Positions 36,101 through 51,100 of a DNA stretch of 64,000 nucleotides are shown piece by piece. Position 1 is the first letter of the stretch. The number at the start of each line of letters is the position of its first letter. Under the pieces are notes generated by a model. That model was given only the letters and a program-made list of their open reading frames with translations. It was not told the origin of the DNA and ran no database searches. A program made the translations under genes and the position numbers. The stretch comes from Antedon mediterranea (Eukaryota; Echinodermata; Crinoidea; Comatulida; Antedonidae), in assembly GCF_964355755.1 (NCBI RefSeq), contig NC_092675.1, forward strand, positions 25,522,412-25,586,411, given 5' to 3'.

Positions 36101-39100
36101 CAGTGTCTCAAAAAATATTTACATATGAAGGTAGTTAGTCTTTTAAGTACGGTCAATTATAACCATGGTAACAATTCTATAAGTTATGCCGAGTCAATAA
36201 TTGTTCACAAATCTGTAAAGAGATTAAAGAGTAACACAAACATGAGATGTTTCAATTCTGTCACGTTCTCCCTAATCATTTCCGTTCTATTGGAAACCCG
36301 AAACAAGGCCACTCTACAAAAAAAGAAAACCTACTGTAGAAATATGATAGTGGAATCCATTGGGAAATGGTGTTAATCTAATATTGAAATAATCAAGACA
36401 CAGTTCCAATCTAAATTTAATTTCTATGGATGTTTTCCTCTTGATTGATTTATTCTATTGGTATTTCAAATATATCCAGAGCCTCAAAATACTCAGGCGT
36501 ATTATATGTAACCTCACTGTTAATGTCGGAAGCAATTTTTGCATTATCTACATTAAATGGATTTACTAAAAATAGGCTAAATAGCTTTTATCTGATTTAA
36601 TGGTGACCACAAACAACAGCAATTTAACCAACAACTACAGTTTAATGGCTCAATTTTGCGGTCAAGCCATTTCATATGAAAAATCTGTAGACCTTTAAAC
36701 GATTTGATAAATAACAATAAGCCTATAAAATATCATTGTATGTAAAAGGTATACTGTGCATGAATTTCGACCATCAGCCTTCATAAATCTGATGAGTATA
36801 TCCAAAAACATGATACAGTAGTATGAATCCCAGCATACTACTAAAGTTTATCGATAAAATGTAGTCGTAAAACATAATCGGGCAGATTACCTAACATGAA
36901 GAATTACCACTGTTTGTTGCACAGATAATATCGTACAGACTTGTTATCACAAAATACATAAATTAAATTTAACAAGCAAAGCTTACGATGAGATAAAACC
37001 AGACCGTTTAGAAGAGACCTGATTATGAACAAGTAAAGTTTTTCCAATCACATTCTGCACATGCTCACATTGAAAAGGCCAGCATATATAAGTCAGAAAT
37101 GATCGATTTCTACTGGTTTTTTTTTAAACTTCATTTGCTGATGTGTCTTACTGAGTCTGTTCAGTGATAGATCCTAATAAGGTCTTAAAAAAGATCTTAA
37201 AATTAAGTTTAAACTGCTCCAACACACAAAGAGTACACCTACAGCTACAGATATAGGGTACAAGCAGTCTTTGAGTCAGGCTTCCTCCTACGGTAGAAGA
37301 CTTGATTATTCACAAATTTATTGATTTATCTATTATTCTTTATCATTCTAAAGTTGAAATATTTAGTGTTCAGGGAACTGAAATCAGTCAATAGCACAAC
37401 ATATATTCATCATCATTCCTTCACTTTACAAGTTGGACTGCCAAAAACTACAGAGGGATCATTCTTTAATGTCACTCTCAATAGTTTTTTGTATTGAATA
37501 TACTTAGAAACAGCTGACTGATGAAAAGCATCCTTCATTTCAAAGTACTTCATTAGATTGCCTAATAATTACTGTACCCACATGTTTATGCAATCATATT
37601 GTTGCCGAGTGTATTCTGATTATAGAGTAAATAGACTACTGGATGTACTCGTCGGTCTTCCTTTGAAACCAGCTAAGAGCAAGACTAAATAGATAATTGA
37701 AAAATAGTGCCGATAACGCCTGTATAAACAATACACTTGTGGACATGAAGAGCTGTGCCCCGTTGAACTCAGACTGAGAACACCTTTACCCTATTTCATA
37801 TCATCTACCTAATTCATCACGTCATCTGGTAGGCATAAAGCTATACCTATATTTCTTTTGCTTTTATTCAATTAATATAAAAAGTCTACATAAATGAACA
37901 CAACTTGGTATATCCAGGCATTTGAATTAGTGATGATGTCGCCAATGGTAGATGATGTCGCCAATGATAATGATTAAAGACATACAGCAGTATAACGATA
38001 TAATAATTATTAATAGTCATGATGATTACAATGATTAAGGTTTAATGATGTTCTGAATACATGAAGAAAATAGAAGTTAACTAGTCTGCATTGGACAGAC
38101 CAAACTTCTCCTTGCAGTGCTTATTGAAAATCGTAACGAGTTTACTACAGTACTACTACTGTACTACTAAATTTGAGTAGCTACAGAAGATCTCCTCCTC
38201 TATACCAGGCAAATATGTTATCACCAAACAAAATCCCTTAAAATGTTCCTCCCACACTATTACTAATTCTATAATACATTATTTTTTTCTAACCTACATT
38301 CAATTGATCTATTCCTGTGCCGCCAGTAATTTGATAAAAATATAACACTGTTAATGGACTAATTTCAGCGATTGTTTGCATTAGCAAGCCATTCATCCTA
38401 ACAAATTGATAATTTATCGTTGCATCAATCAAACATGTACAATGATTTAAAGAGAAGATTTCAATAGTACAAATAACTATAGATATGCCAAGGTCGTGGA
38501 AGGGCACTAGTAGATAGGCCAGTTGTAACATGGGTGAAGCGATTACGCCAAGGGTTAAAATGGGAAGTAATCGTGGGAGCCGAACAAAGTACTGTATTGC
38601 ATTGGGGAAAGTATTTGTGAAACAGGGGGTTAACTGAGAATTGATAGTGGAAAATTTAAAATTGTTAATTTGTGAAAAGTTGAGATACAGTACATGGGTT
38701 GTGAGAAGTTGGAAGGGGGAGTGGTGTGTGAATTTTGTGAAAAGTAGATTGTGTGTGTTACTGTAAAGCACACCATATTAATGTAAACTTTTTTTTAAAA
38801 GGCCTTTACCCTAATGCGATGTAGGTAAACTTTTATCACACAATAAAACAAAAATTACTGAAATAGTAGAAGAAATATAATACTTTTCATATGATTCTTT
38901 TTGTTTAGAATTTACAAGCTGCAACATTCAGTTAAATAATTTATGGTAGTCTTTTTAGAAAAAACTGTATATTTTATGAATAAGGAGGTTGGGTTAAAAA
39001 TAAAATATGATAGAAGCATAGGTAAAAGCATTACAGGAATTAGGATAATAAAAAATATTCACTGGACAGACATAATATCAGACTGTTGATTTGTGGGATA

Positions 39101-42100
39101 ATGAAATAGTAGGTCTAATAGTACTAGAGGTAAAATAATTATAAGGCTACTAAAAAATGATTTGCTGACAGATATACACCAGACTGTATATTGATTTGTG
39201 ATAGAAATACTCTACATAGGTCTAGTGTATAATATAACAGAATGGTTTAATAAGTTATTAATGTATAGAGTAGAAAGTTATGGGGACACCTATAGGAACC
39301 CATAAAGTGTCCCCTGAATAGAGGTTAGCAATGCATTAAAAGATATTATGGGGACACCTATAGGAACCCATAAAGTGTCCCCTGAATAGAGGTTAGCAAT
39401 GCATTAAAAGATATTATGGGGACACCTATAGGAACCCATAAAGTGTCCCCTGAATAGAGGTTAGCAATGCATTAAAAGATATTATGGGGACACCTATAGG
39501 AACCCATAAAGTGTCCCCTGAATAGAGGTTAGCAATGCATTAAAAGATATTATAACATGGGTTCAAGGATGTAGCCAATCAGACGCACTGAAATGAGTCA
39601 TGTGTGCACTCTTTACCTTTCACTCTTCTATCATTTCTCCTTGTTAAGGCCCCTGGATTAGAGTGAATTCTGAAGAGGGATGTCCCAAAGGAGACGAGGT
39701 TTCTACTGTGGGACTAATGTACTGTATGGCCTTCCCAACTATACTGCTGACTGGGGATCAAATCCATCTCTGGACAGTACATCTACTCATGAATAAAATA
39801 CTGTAAAATTCTAATTATTAATCAACAATTTATAGATTGATTAAAGATTAAAATAAAATAAAAATATGAATGACAGTAAGGAGTACTGTAAGAACAGTTG
39901 TTATGATACTCAAAGTGAAGAAGACAGGATGTGTCAGAGATATTTTTACTAGATATACAGTATTAAGAATTTCAAGTGGAAAAAAAAATCAGTCTTTTCA
40001 TGGACTTTAAGTCTTCTTAAGTAAGATTTGGGCTTAGCCATGCCGTTTAAGTGCACTTGGCCATCCACAAACCTACTTAATATTAAGATGCAATTTCCAC
40101 TACAACCAAGGTTGATGACTACTGTATTCTTAATATGGTTGTGATTTAGAAGTAGTAATGGATTCAATTTGGGGGATAAAGGTGTTTTTTAAAATACATA
40201 ATATACAGTATTGCAAGGTATCATAAACATAGAGAACCGTTTGATAAAATAACCTTTCAATGTAGTGTACTGTAACATTGACAATATTATTAGTAAATTG
40301 CTTACAGTATCTTTACTCTTTACTACTTTTCCTAAAACAATAATGTATAAATCAAAAATAAAGAGTAAAATTAATTGTACTCTATGGTAAATCAGGTGAA
40401 CAGCAGGGTAGTGTGCATTAGTTGAGGGTGTCCATGGGTGTTGTGTTTGGTGGGTCAGGCAGGTTGTTAAATTTTGTAGTAATTATTCTCTAAATATCCT
40501 GTCAACAACCTGTATCTTTTGGTAATAAATTGTCAAATCAGGTGCTAAATCTATAAACAAAAATACTCATATCTTAATCACCAAGAATAGAAATTAAGGC
40601 CATGTAACAGGTTTGTGGTTTGCTGACAGTTATTGCATCGTTAAAACAGCAGTAATTGATAAAACTGTTTATAGTAATTGCTGCAGGACTTGACACTGTA
40701 CAGTAGTACTCTAACCGCTGTTAAAGGTATAATTGTAGTAGGTCTGCCTATGGAAAGATCAATTAACTTCAAATGTTTTACTCTTCGGAAAAACAATGTC
40801 TTCTAAATCTAGTTTAATTACTGTATATGTTTACTGTATATCAGTATTTAGTTATATTTCCTATTTTATTACTTTTACTACTATTTTTACGCTAACTGTA
40901 GATATTTGTTGAAAGAAATGACCAAATAATATGATGTAAGAAATCAATTTTTCGTTTACAAACAATGTTTTCTTACATCTTGTTTAAGAACCTTTGGTAG
41001 ATCTTTCATATTGCTTAACGAAAGTCTAGAATTTATGTCCTGGTTTACAGAATGTATACTTCAGTTTTACTGTATAGGCAAAACGGAGTAGAAGTCCGAT
41101 GCTACAGTACTTACAGTATAGTGTACAGTTAATGCTAATGGTAAATAATATCAAAATGGATTTTTATGACAATTACTCAGCAATTTTGATGATCTCATAT
41201 TCACAACACATAATTTGTTGTTTGTACATTTGGTTGTAATTTAAGCAGAAAACTATCAACTTATTTCCACATAATTAACACATATGCTTCTCATGTTTAG
41301 GGTGGAGTAAAATCCTTTTTCAATGGCTGTCGTACATATTAATTCTAAGTGAAAAAATAGAAAAACATGACTTGAATATGGTTGTGTTGTGATGATAATA
41401 AAAGAGAGATTAAATATCTTCATTATATACTATAACATCAACATATGAATATGTTAAGTCCAAAGTTTAAAATAAATTATGTTTGAAAAAATGGTGTTGG
41501 ATTTCCACCCACGAATTGGCTGCTAGAACTGGTTGAATGGTTGGCATCAATGAAAGTGTTGCTCAAATTACTATGTTTACAATAAAAATTTAATAATTTG
41601 TAAATAACGTATTTGTGTTTAATAAAGCAAATCAAATTTCATCGAGAGATGAAATATGAGATGAAGTTTTGATGTTATTGTGATGTGTAAATTGGACAGG
41701 CAAACATGTGCACTGAAAAGTTACAAATTAATAATTTACCAGGAGACATGGACAATTTCAGTGAATATGAAATAATTAGTAAACTGAGCAAGAAAATGAT
41801 GGTGGTACGTTGGCATTCTGCGCCCCTGTGAGGGTGTGGCTGGTGGATGAGCCCATTATTGTAGAAGGTTGCTAAAGGAATATTTTTGTATCACAGCTCT
41901 CAGGAGAGGGCAAGCTAATATCATTTACATATTGTAATTTTTTAGTAATAAAATACAACACAGGTTTGTTCCTCAAAATACAAAATCTATTATGTACACA
42001 AACAACAAAGTATACAGAAATACCATTGTTATAAGATTTAGTCAACCAAATAGACAATCTAATATTTAGATGTATTTATTTTAATAACAGTTTCCAATTG

Positions 42101-45100
42101 GAATAAAAGCAATCATACTATATAAATAATAAAGAATAATAATTTTCAAGGTGTTTATAGATGATATTATTTTCATCAACAACAAAAGTCACGTTCCAAT
42201 TCAATATGATCATTTCATCTTCAATAAGTAGATAAATACTCATTATTTATATTTGAAATATTCTCTATAGATTCGGCATTGAAAAATTCCTGACCATTTA
42301 TCTTCAGAGTGTACTCTAGCATTTGTATTTTGATTGCGACGATTGAAGCACAAAATTGAAGGTGAAATTAATGAGTTTAAAGCGGCTGCTACTATAAAAG
42401 GCTAACATCATCATTAATATTTATCCATCAACTACAGTATGTACTGTAGTAGTAATATCCTATTCTTAGATATTGCTTCCTAATGGTCTGTGGTTATATT
42501 TTATGTGCATGTTAAAGTGATATTATGTATATAAAGATTAAAGTGGTACAGTATGTAACATTACCTCTTTAAAGTTAGTTATGCTGTTGTGTGTTTTAGA
42601 GCAATATTGGTAAAGAATTATGAAGTTTAGTCAAGTGTCAAATTGGAAGAATAAACTTTAAAAATGGCCAATGGATTTACTCATTGCCCTGGAAGAATGC
42701 TCCACAAAGCATCCTAATTCTCACTCAATTCGGATATAAATAAATAATAACGGTTTAGTGTAAAGTTAATGAAGCATTCGGTATTGCCTTTATAAAGTAC
42801 CGTTCTTCATTCATTGACCGAAGCATGTCGAGTTTGTAGCCACCTTTCGTAAAGAAAACCATGTTATGATGTGTAACAGGTGAATGATAGATCATCAACT
42901 TGTTTCTGCATCAGTACGGTTTAAAGTGTGACACATATTGAAATAACTATTTTGATACCAACTATGGCATCTCTTCTAACACATAAACAATAATAAACGA
43001 TTTCGTTTTATTTACTATACTTTTAGTATAGGTGTAAAGTAAAGAATATAAAAACCTACTGTACAGTACTGTCTGTCAGTATACACCGTTGGAAATGGGT
43101 ACAGTAACATGTTGGACCCTACCCTACCACTGTTTGAAGACTAAACGGACCCTTATAATCAAACTACTGTACTCAACTACAGTACAGTTATAGTCACTCT
43201 TATCATTTACAGGTTTTACCAATTCTTTCAGTGTATTGATGCCTTCATGATTTAAACTGGAATGAATTGATTAACTGTATAAAAGAACATAAGGATAATC
43301 CAAATTACTTAGATTCACCAGCAGTATTATGTATTAATAGTGGACACATTCTGTTAATCTATTTTGGAGAGTATTCCAAGGATGTCTTTGACAAAAGTCA
43401 CCAGTTATCCTTATTCAACCAGATAACACTTCAATGATAAGCTTTCTCTTGAACAACAATACAAAATATGTCATGGCAGTTTACATGGATTTGTTGAATA
43501 AGCATCAAAGTGTTGCCGACATAAATTTTAGATTCAAGACCATTAGTTGGTGATTTGTAACAACAAAAGTCTCGGACATCAAAACATGTTCCGTTTGTCA
43601 ACTAAAAAGCAATGTTAAAATATTTCAAAAGGAAAATCATTTGATTTGACAACTGTTAGTCATTGCACAATATGGCTTTTTATTCAAATGAATGTAAAAA
43701 ACTGATTGTAATGTACAATCAAACTACCACATGTACAGTAAAGTCAAATCTAGAAGGTTTTCTTTTATTGTTACTTATTATTATATATAGGCCTAGCTGT
43801 ACAGTAACTTCATTTTTCTTTTTTGACAACTGATGAAAAAAATAAATCAATAGTATTAGTATAGTAGTAAAACTGTAATTTAAAAATTACCATTTCATTG
43901 TAAGAGGCCTGCAGTACTATATTAAACCTATAGCACAGTTGTTTTATAGTAAAGACATAAAAAATCTAATCTAATAAAAGAATATAAATGGTTATTAATA
44001 TTGCACCAATGAGATGAGAAAACGTTTTATAAGAAACAATTCAATTTTATAGTGAAGTGAGCAACTATGAAAGTGTGAACATTTAACTTCTTACTGTACT
44101 ATACTACAGTATGAATAGAACATAATCTGATCTATGGTAATGGTTATTAACATTGAGCCAATGACATTAAAAGTTACTACTTAATATGAATGTTTCAGGT
44201 GGTTTTGTACTGTGAGTTCGAAACCTTCCTTTATAAATACCTGTACTGAGATATGTCATTACACTTTTAGTGGAAGTAGAGAAATCATAAATGCCAACTT
44301 GTTGTTGACAGCTGTAGGCAACAAATCACCTTTTTTTAATTCACCACTAATCTGTTCAAATTGGTAAAGATTTATTTGACAACTAAAAAGCAACTCTATT
44401 AAAAGACCACTTGAAAGGAATTTACTTTTATTTTCGATTGAGAGTTAACTTTGTTCTTATGCATGCAAAGCTAATCCGAATCATATCCTAGTTAAGCTCT
44501 GTCTACACTATCAAACTACAGTACGGTAGATTGAAAAAAGTTTGATGTGCGAAAATATAGTAGTGACATGCCCATATGGTAGTGATACGACATCATCATG
44601 TACATACAGTATATGGGCACATCACATTTTTTTGTCACATAATGTTTGATGGTGTACTATAGACAGAGCTTTAAAGTTCATCTGCAGTGAATGCAGATCA
44701 AGCTATAACCAGAATGTAACTCCAGATAGATCATGGAGCAAAACTCCTACATGCCTTGATAGACAGCATTTTATCTCAAAGAGAGAACAGATCCTAGAAA
44801 CATAGCTTTAATACACTAAAGAACTCTATTGAAAGACCATTGGAATGGAGTATGTCCTTTTAAATGCATGCAACAGACATTTAGCTTCAATATCAATCAA
44901 CCATATTTCACTAAACCAAAAGGGTTTAGAAAACTATAAATTGATAATAAAGTGGAAATATGAATATATCTGTTTACTAAAAATCTAGTACAGTACTTTT
45001 AGTAGTATCGTAATAATTTGTAGTAGTATCACAATAAACTAAATAACTATATCATGTTATAAATCAGAAAGCTAAACATAGAAAATATGACAGATAAGTA

Positions 45101-48100
45101 GACAACTTAAGTACCTATGAGAGATGTAATGTTCTAAATTCTTACAAGTTGTTACATTCTAAAGCTTTACCACTAGCTAATGGATTTAAATAACGTATCC
45201 CATGGCGCCGTAACAAGAAAGGGATCTGTTGTTGATATACATAGCCTTGGCAATAAATAAAATTGACTGCCTCAGGTGTCTTGTGTATGAATTACGATGT
45301 AAAAATATTATATTAAGTCTGTAAACAACAACAAATCAAGAATAATAGAAATTATCCTGTGAAATTAAAGGTTCCTACAGTTAATCAATGTACAAGATTT
45401 TTTGAACTGATCAGGAAAGATAACAAGAATAGAATAATATTATACTGTGATATTGTAAATAAACTAAATTTAAAGAATAAATCTACAGTATACTACAGTA
45501 CAGTACATTAGAATAACAGGAATATTTTAAATATCTGAATGTGCTTTTAGATTTTTCAAACACAGGGTTTAAATTTCAAATTTTAAATTGAGTCTAAAGC
45601 TGGCATATTTCAGCACAAAATCATTATGATGGTGATAATCAAATTCTAGCAGGATACCTGTGGTTTGATTTTATCAACCAGCCACTCTGATTGGGCTGCA
45701 TGCTATCCTGCAGTTTAATCTGACCAATCAAAAGAATCGCTTCATAAGAATTCTGCATGATGTCTTGTATCTTGATCTGACCAATCAGATATACGGTAGG
45801 TAGTGGATACCTGGGGGTACAGCATCACAGTATGTTGTTTTTACACACCGAACCATATCCAATATGGTTCCAATAAATGACTCAGACACTATTGACTTCC
45901 TGAACAGCGTTGTAATCTGAATGTCATGTCACGTCCGACTGTGAACGCCAGACACTTTCACATTTTGCAAACGCAAAATTGTCTCGCAAGCTTTTCAACA
46001 TGAATATCGAAAATTAAATTTCAAATAAAACATCACGAAAATCATTAAACTAAAGGTACTGTATGGATGAGGATATGCAAATAGATCTCATAGATTCCTA
46101 ACATTAATATCATTTAATGTACTTGAAAAAATCATGTTTGTTCATTAGTGTCAAACTTTCAATATTTTAAAATAATATTCAATACGACTAGACAGTATAT
46201 AATAACTGAATGGCATCAATAATGTTCTGGATGTTCAATCTTATTTACTGAGAGAAAATGATAATTTTACAAGATAATCAGGTTAGGTTGTTTAGATGTA
46301 GCTTTAGTGTGTTATAAATGTATCATTTTTATTTTAAATAATCTAAACATTCTATCTACTAGGCCTACTGTACTGTATCAAACTCTATGTGATGTGCTCA
46401 TACAGATGGACATGATGATGATGTCATATCACTACCATATTTGGGCACATCTCATTTTTTTTCTCAAACTAGTTTGATAGTGTAGACAGAGCTTTATTAG
46501 ACAAATTCAAAATACCAAACATACTGTATAATATCATATGGTAGTACAGTATAAATATTTGTAGGAATGTTAAAAGATGTAAATATTTCTATATAATTTT
46601 AACTGGATAAAAGACCTCTATACCTCATGAGGGCGTGGTTGTGGACAAGTCCTTTATGGTACAGGGGAGTTCTAGGAACTTTTTACTTTCGTATCTAAGC
46701 CCTTCCCCCGGAGAGCATGGGCTAATATCAGTTATCCAGCACAAAATAGTCTATGACGTTTATTAGTATGCTTACCTGCACCGAAAGCAAAGAAGAAGCT
46801 TTTCTTGGGATATTCATCAAGCAACTCTTTCACTCGCATTGCCATCCGACGATTCCTTTTAATGATCAACTCTTCTTTAAAATATTCATCAATCTCATTT
46901 GCTGTGTTATATTCAACGGACGAGAGTGTTGTGTTCAGCACACTCGCCAACTGAGCTGTATCACGGTTGAAAATTACAGAATCTAAATCTCCGCAATTAT
47001 AATGTCTAATAAGATCTTCTGTTGTATATGACATGTGGCTATCCCCAGATCGTAAACTTTCATGCTGGAAGAGTGTTTGGTTTAGAGCAAATAACACCTG
47101 AAAGAAAGTAGTCAAATTTATTAACTATTACTACAGTTACTGTACAGTATATCTACACAACAATAACACATAACATTTTATTTGGAAACAAATAATAATG
47201 ACTGTGCCATAAGTGTGCTCATCTGTTGATCAATATCAAAGTTGATATTAAAGTCAGAGGGCATTGATCAAGCTGGTCAAGTACTTTGACCAGTAGAAAG
47301 TGACCTTGAATCTGTAGTATCGCCCTTTAGGGGGTCAAGCATTGCCAATGTCAAGGTACTATTAAGTTCAAATTATACAGTAGTAGACAGGTGAGGAACA
47401 AGCAATGAGTAAATAATTAAAGATGGTAGTAAATTGTGCCGAACTATGGTAGGACTTTTACAACTATTCTTGGATCCAGAGAAATAGGCATACAGTATAT
47501 ATACTGTAGGTACAGTACTTAAATATTAGGCACCACATAGACACTATTTTACAAGTATAGTAATTTAATTTAGTTTTTTGCTTTACAATTAAGAAATATC
47601 AGAACTTAAAAGATCGCAATTAATGATGTTAACATTGTACATGATATTGAAAGTTTTAAAATATTTCTAAATCTGTACATTAAAATGTTTCTCTTAATAT
47701 CAGACATTATTGCCAGCTGTGATACAATCTTGACATCTTACCCCCTACCTATAATACAATAATGAAAAGTAAACAACTTTGTCTATGTGAAAACTAAATT
47801 AGGTTACTGTAGGTACATATGAAAGTACAAATACTGTATGAAGGACATGAATTAATAATAATAGTCTATAGGCCCTATCTCAATTTAGTCTATAGGCCCT
47901 ATCTCAATAATAGTCTATAGACCCTATCTCAATATTAATGTATTGCTAATTTACTGTTAACATGATAGGAAGCAACCATACACTGTAAACTAAATTTTGT
48001 ATGTTGATTATTAAGTTATGTAATTGATTTTCAGACACCTAAAATACCAGATCAATATTGCATTGACTGTGAGCTAAATGACTAATTAACGATGAACACT

Positions 48101-51100
48101 CCTTAAATGGCCTTAATTGATTACTTTATTGGCTGCTAATAACAATGTCCAATTATGAAAATACTTTATCCAATGATGCACATTAGCACATCATTGAGGA
48201 ACATAATGAAATCTTATCATAACAGAACTTGTCTTAAAAATTCTTTGATCTTTTAAGTTTTACCTACCTTGCTAATTATAATCCATTAGTACAGTATGGA
48301 AGTAAATTATGTGGATTAAAGGCCTACATGGAAGTACTGTAAGAGGACCTTGAAGAAGGATAAAACTAACCTTGTGTTTTCACTGTAAAAAAGTATGTAC
48401 AGTACAGAATACAGTATTATAATACCTGTTAGGTTGGACACAGAAATATCCCATGATTGTATTTGGCAGGTTACAGGGGTATATTGTAGTTTATTACTAA
48501 ACAAAACTCTACTGTACTGTAGTTTCATTACTGTATCATTTGTTCTCCAAGAATTTTAACTTTCTGTATTACAACTTCTGTCATTCACAAAATGTTTTTC
48601 ATTTCGATGATTAACATTTCTTTGAAATTTTTAGTTTGTGGTTGAAATTTAGGCATCTGACCATTACTTGCATAAAATAATCAAATTTAAATCAGTTAGA
48701 GATTAATTTTGGTGTCTTAAAACGATGGCGTTTCCTGACGGTCAACTGGGAAGGAAATGAAATAGCGATATGGGACATTCCCAATAGGCATGCATTATTA
48801 TGAAGACACCATGAGGCAATTAAGGTAGCCATGGTTGCTACGACCATCAAACTCACCGCTGTAACACACAACCACCGACAGCCCTGCAGGAGTTTCAAAT
48901 TAGTGATGTCTTCACAACTAACGTTCCAAAAACTCAACGAATCAAATCCCCAGAATAACAAGTGGAATTAGTTTGAAAAACATAGGATTTGGTTCAACCT
49001 ACTTACAGAGTACATGTACCTATGTTGCTGTTTCACATGTTCTAACGTGCTTACATAAACAATATTAATACAAATCAACACAGATGGTCAGACATTTCCG
49101 CTTTTAATATCTGTAGGGCTTCCCTTCTAATGCATCTGTCAAAACACTTTTGAAGGACTCGTTAATAAATCTGGGACAAGATTCAGTCAAAATATCTTGT
49201 ATTTTGATATTATTCTGATCTTTTGCGGTCATATTGAAGCTTGTTAACTGCAAGGTTGGATGCCCTTGCCTTAAATCTGATATTAATTTGGACTTCATTT
49301 TTAAAAGAAAAATTGTAAGCAATCCGGCCACTATGCCTTGTAAATTTTAGATGCACAGCATCAGCTTAGCAGGGAAAATTCCAAATGAACAACTAGTACC
49401 ATATAGTACTATGTACTGTATAGACTAATATAATGTTAAAATTATACTCAGTATTTATACAGTAATTCAACTTATTTAAAAAAAATAGTACAGCTTAAAC
49501 TATAGTACAGTAAAAGTATGTACACATTGTAAAATGTCTAAGGTATTCTGTATACAACAAAAATTCATTTTCTTTTTTTTAATATAGTAAATAAATCAGC
49601 AAACATTTTTTAAAATAATATAGCAATCACCTAATACAGTAGTATAATAGGATCAAGAATTTATACTATCAACCTATATACAGTAATTTAATTTTAGACA
49701 GCATGATTAATACCAGGATAGAATAAGGACTTACTAATAAAGCATAATCAACAGGGGATCAACTTGTTTACAGCATTCACTTCCACCCTAATACTTTGAT
49801 TTACCTAATTAATTATTCCATTAACTAAATAAATTTGGGCATACTTTAAATGCTGCTGTTATAGATTATGAAACGCAGTTCAAACATTCCTGGACATGCA
49901 AAGCAGAACACGCTTGGAGGCCAGAACATTCCAACCCAAAATTAAATACTTTTCGGTGAAACTGTGGACGTTGCTTAGCTTGCAGCGCTATTGGAGGATA
50001 CAGCATCAATGAATAAATGTTTCGTCACATCGTATTTTTTCAAATTTGAACGCAACAGTAGCACACTGTATATTATATACAACTTTAGAAAACATGCCAT
50101 AATTTCAGAATATGTTTAAAAAATGAATATACATACTCTATTTAGTATATCCACTCCACTGTAGTAAGAATATAAATTGTATAAAAAACATGTATTGATA
50201 GCAGAATTAGGAATAAACTGAAAGTTTGACAAATTGTAATTTTTATCGAACATTGATACAGTAGAATCAATTAAATCAATCAATTTATAAAAAAGGTTAA
50301 AGTTCAATTACTGAGTTACTGTACTGTATATAATAAGACCTTCAAATCCAGTACTTCTAGACATGATGTGATCTTAGTAAGTTAAATTCCCATGCTGTTG
50401 ACAAGACTTATCAGCTGTAAAAATACCTATTATTAGGGGGGCTTAATAATCTTGAATGGGGTAAATACTGGGTATTCATTAGTAAATGTTTAGTCAATAG
50501 GATCAGGTTGGGATTTAATGTTACTGACCTAAATGGATAAAAACACAGGTGTTTAGTTATATATCCACATAATACTATATAAGAACAGTACTGTACCATT
50601 GTTTACTGTATGTTGCATTCTATTTGTGTATAATTTTATTTCATCTTCTTCCTATGTATGTTGTTGTCAACAACATACTGTAGGAATGGAACTTACTAAG
50701 ATCACATCATGTCTAGTAGAAGTACTGAATTTGAAGGTTTTATTAATTACATACATCTTCCTATACTTCAGTTTATTACTTAAAAATTAGCTGTTCACAA
50801 AAATTTGGCCAATAATTTAAGATACTAAATCATACAATTCTATTAGAAATTATTATTATAGGTTTAAATTGTCCCCTATTTATTCATGTAGTAAAACAGT
50901 ACTGTACACTGTAAAGAGATGTCCTAATTAACAAAACATCTATAAACAATTACATTTAAATGATGGGCTCTATTGTTATTTTGCATTAAATGAACTGGCA
51001 GATAAAAAGCTGTAAAAGAATTGTTAAACAACTCCCCAGTTATATCATCATAGACTGTAGACATATAGATTAGATAGGTCAATTGGACCATGGTTATATC

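Larger units (their letters stand above)
34013..46775 (-). other. TIKI intron 3 (12.8 kb)
   Basis: The largest intron. Contains the 68-bp tandem array (39278-39549), MITE copies at 44492 and 46371, and a diverged repeat pair (41823-41930 and 46622-46733). Two long chance-like frames (35951-36376 + and 38289-38771 -) have no recognisable domain. Confidence 0.6.

Noticed and set aside
35951-36376. 141-codon plus-strand frame in TIKI intron 3
   Set aside because: Unremarkable composition, no known motif, opposite strand to the host gene, no supporting signals.
38289-38771. 160-codon minus-strand frame in TIKI intron 3
   Set aside because: No recognisable domain and low-complexity, AT-driven composition; no splice or poly(A) context. 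It could still be checked by expression.
39278-39549. CRISPR-like array (regular direct repeats)
   Set aside because: The units are wholly identical with no unique spacers, and the genome is animal; it is a simple tandem repeat.
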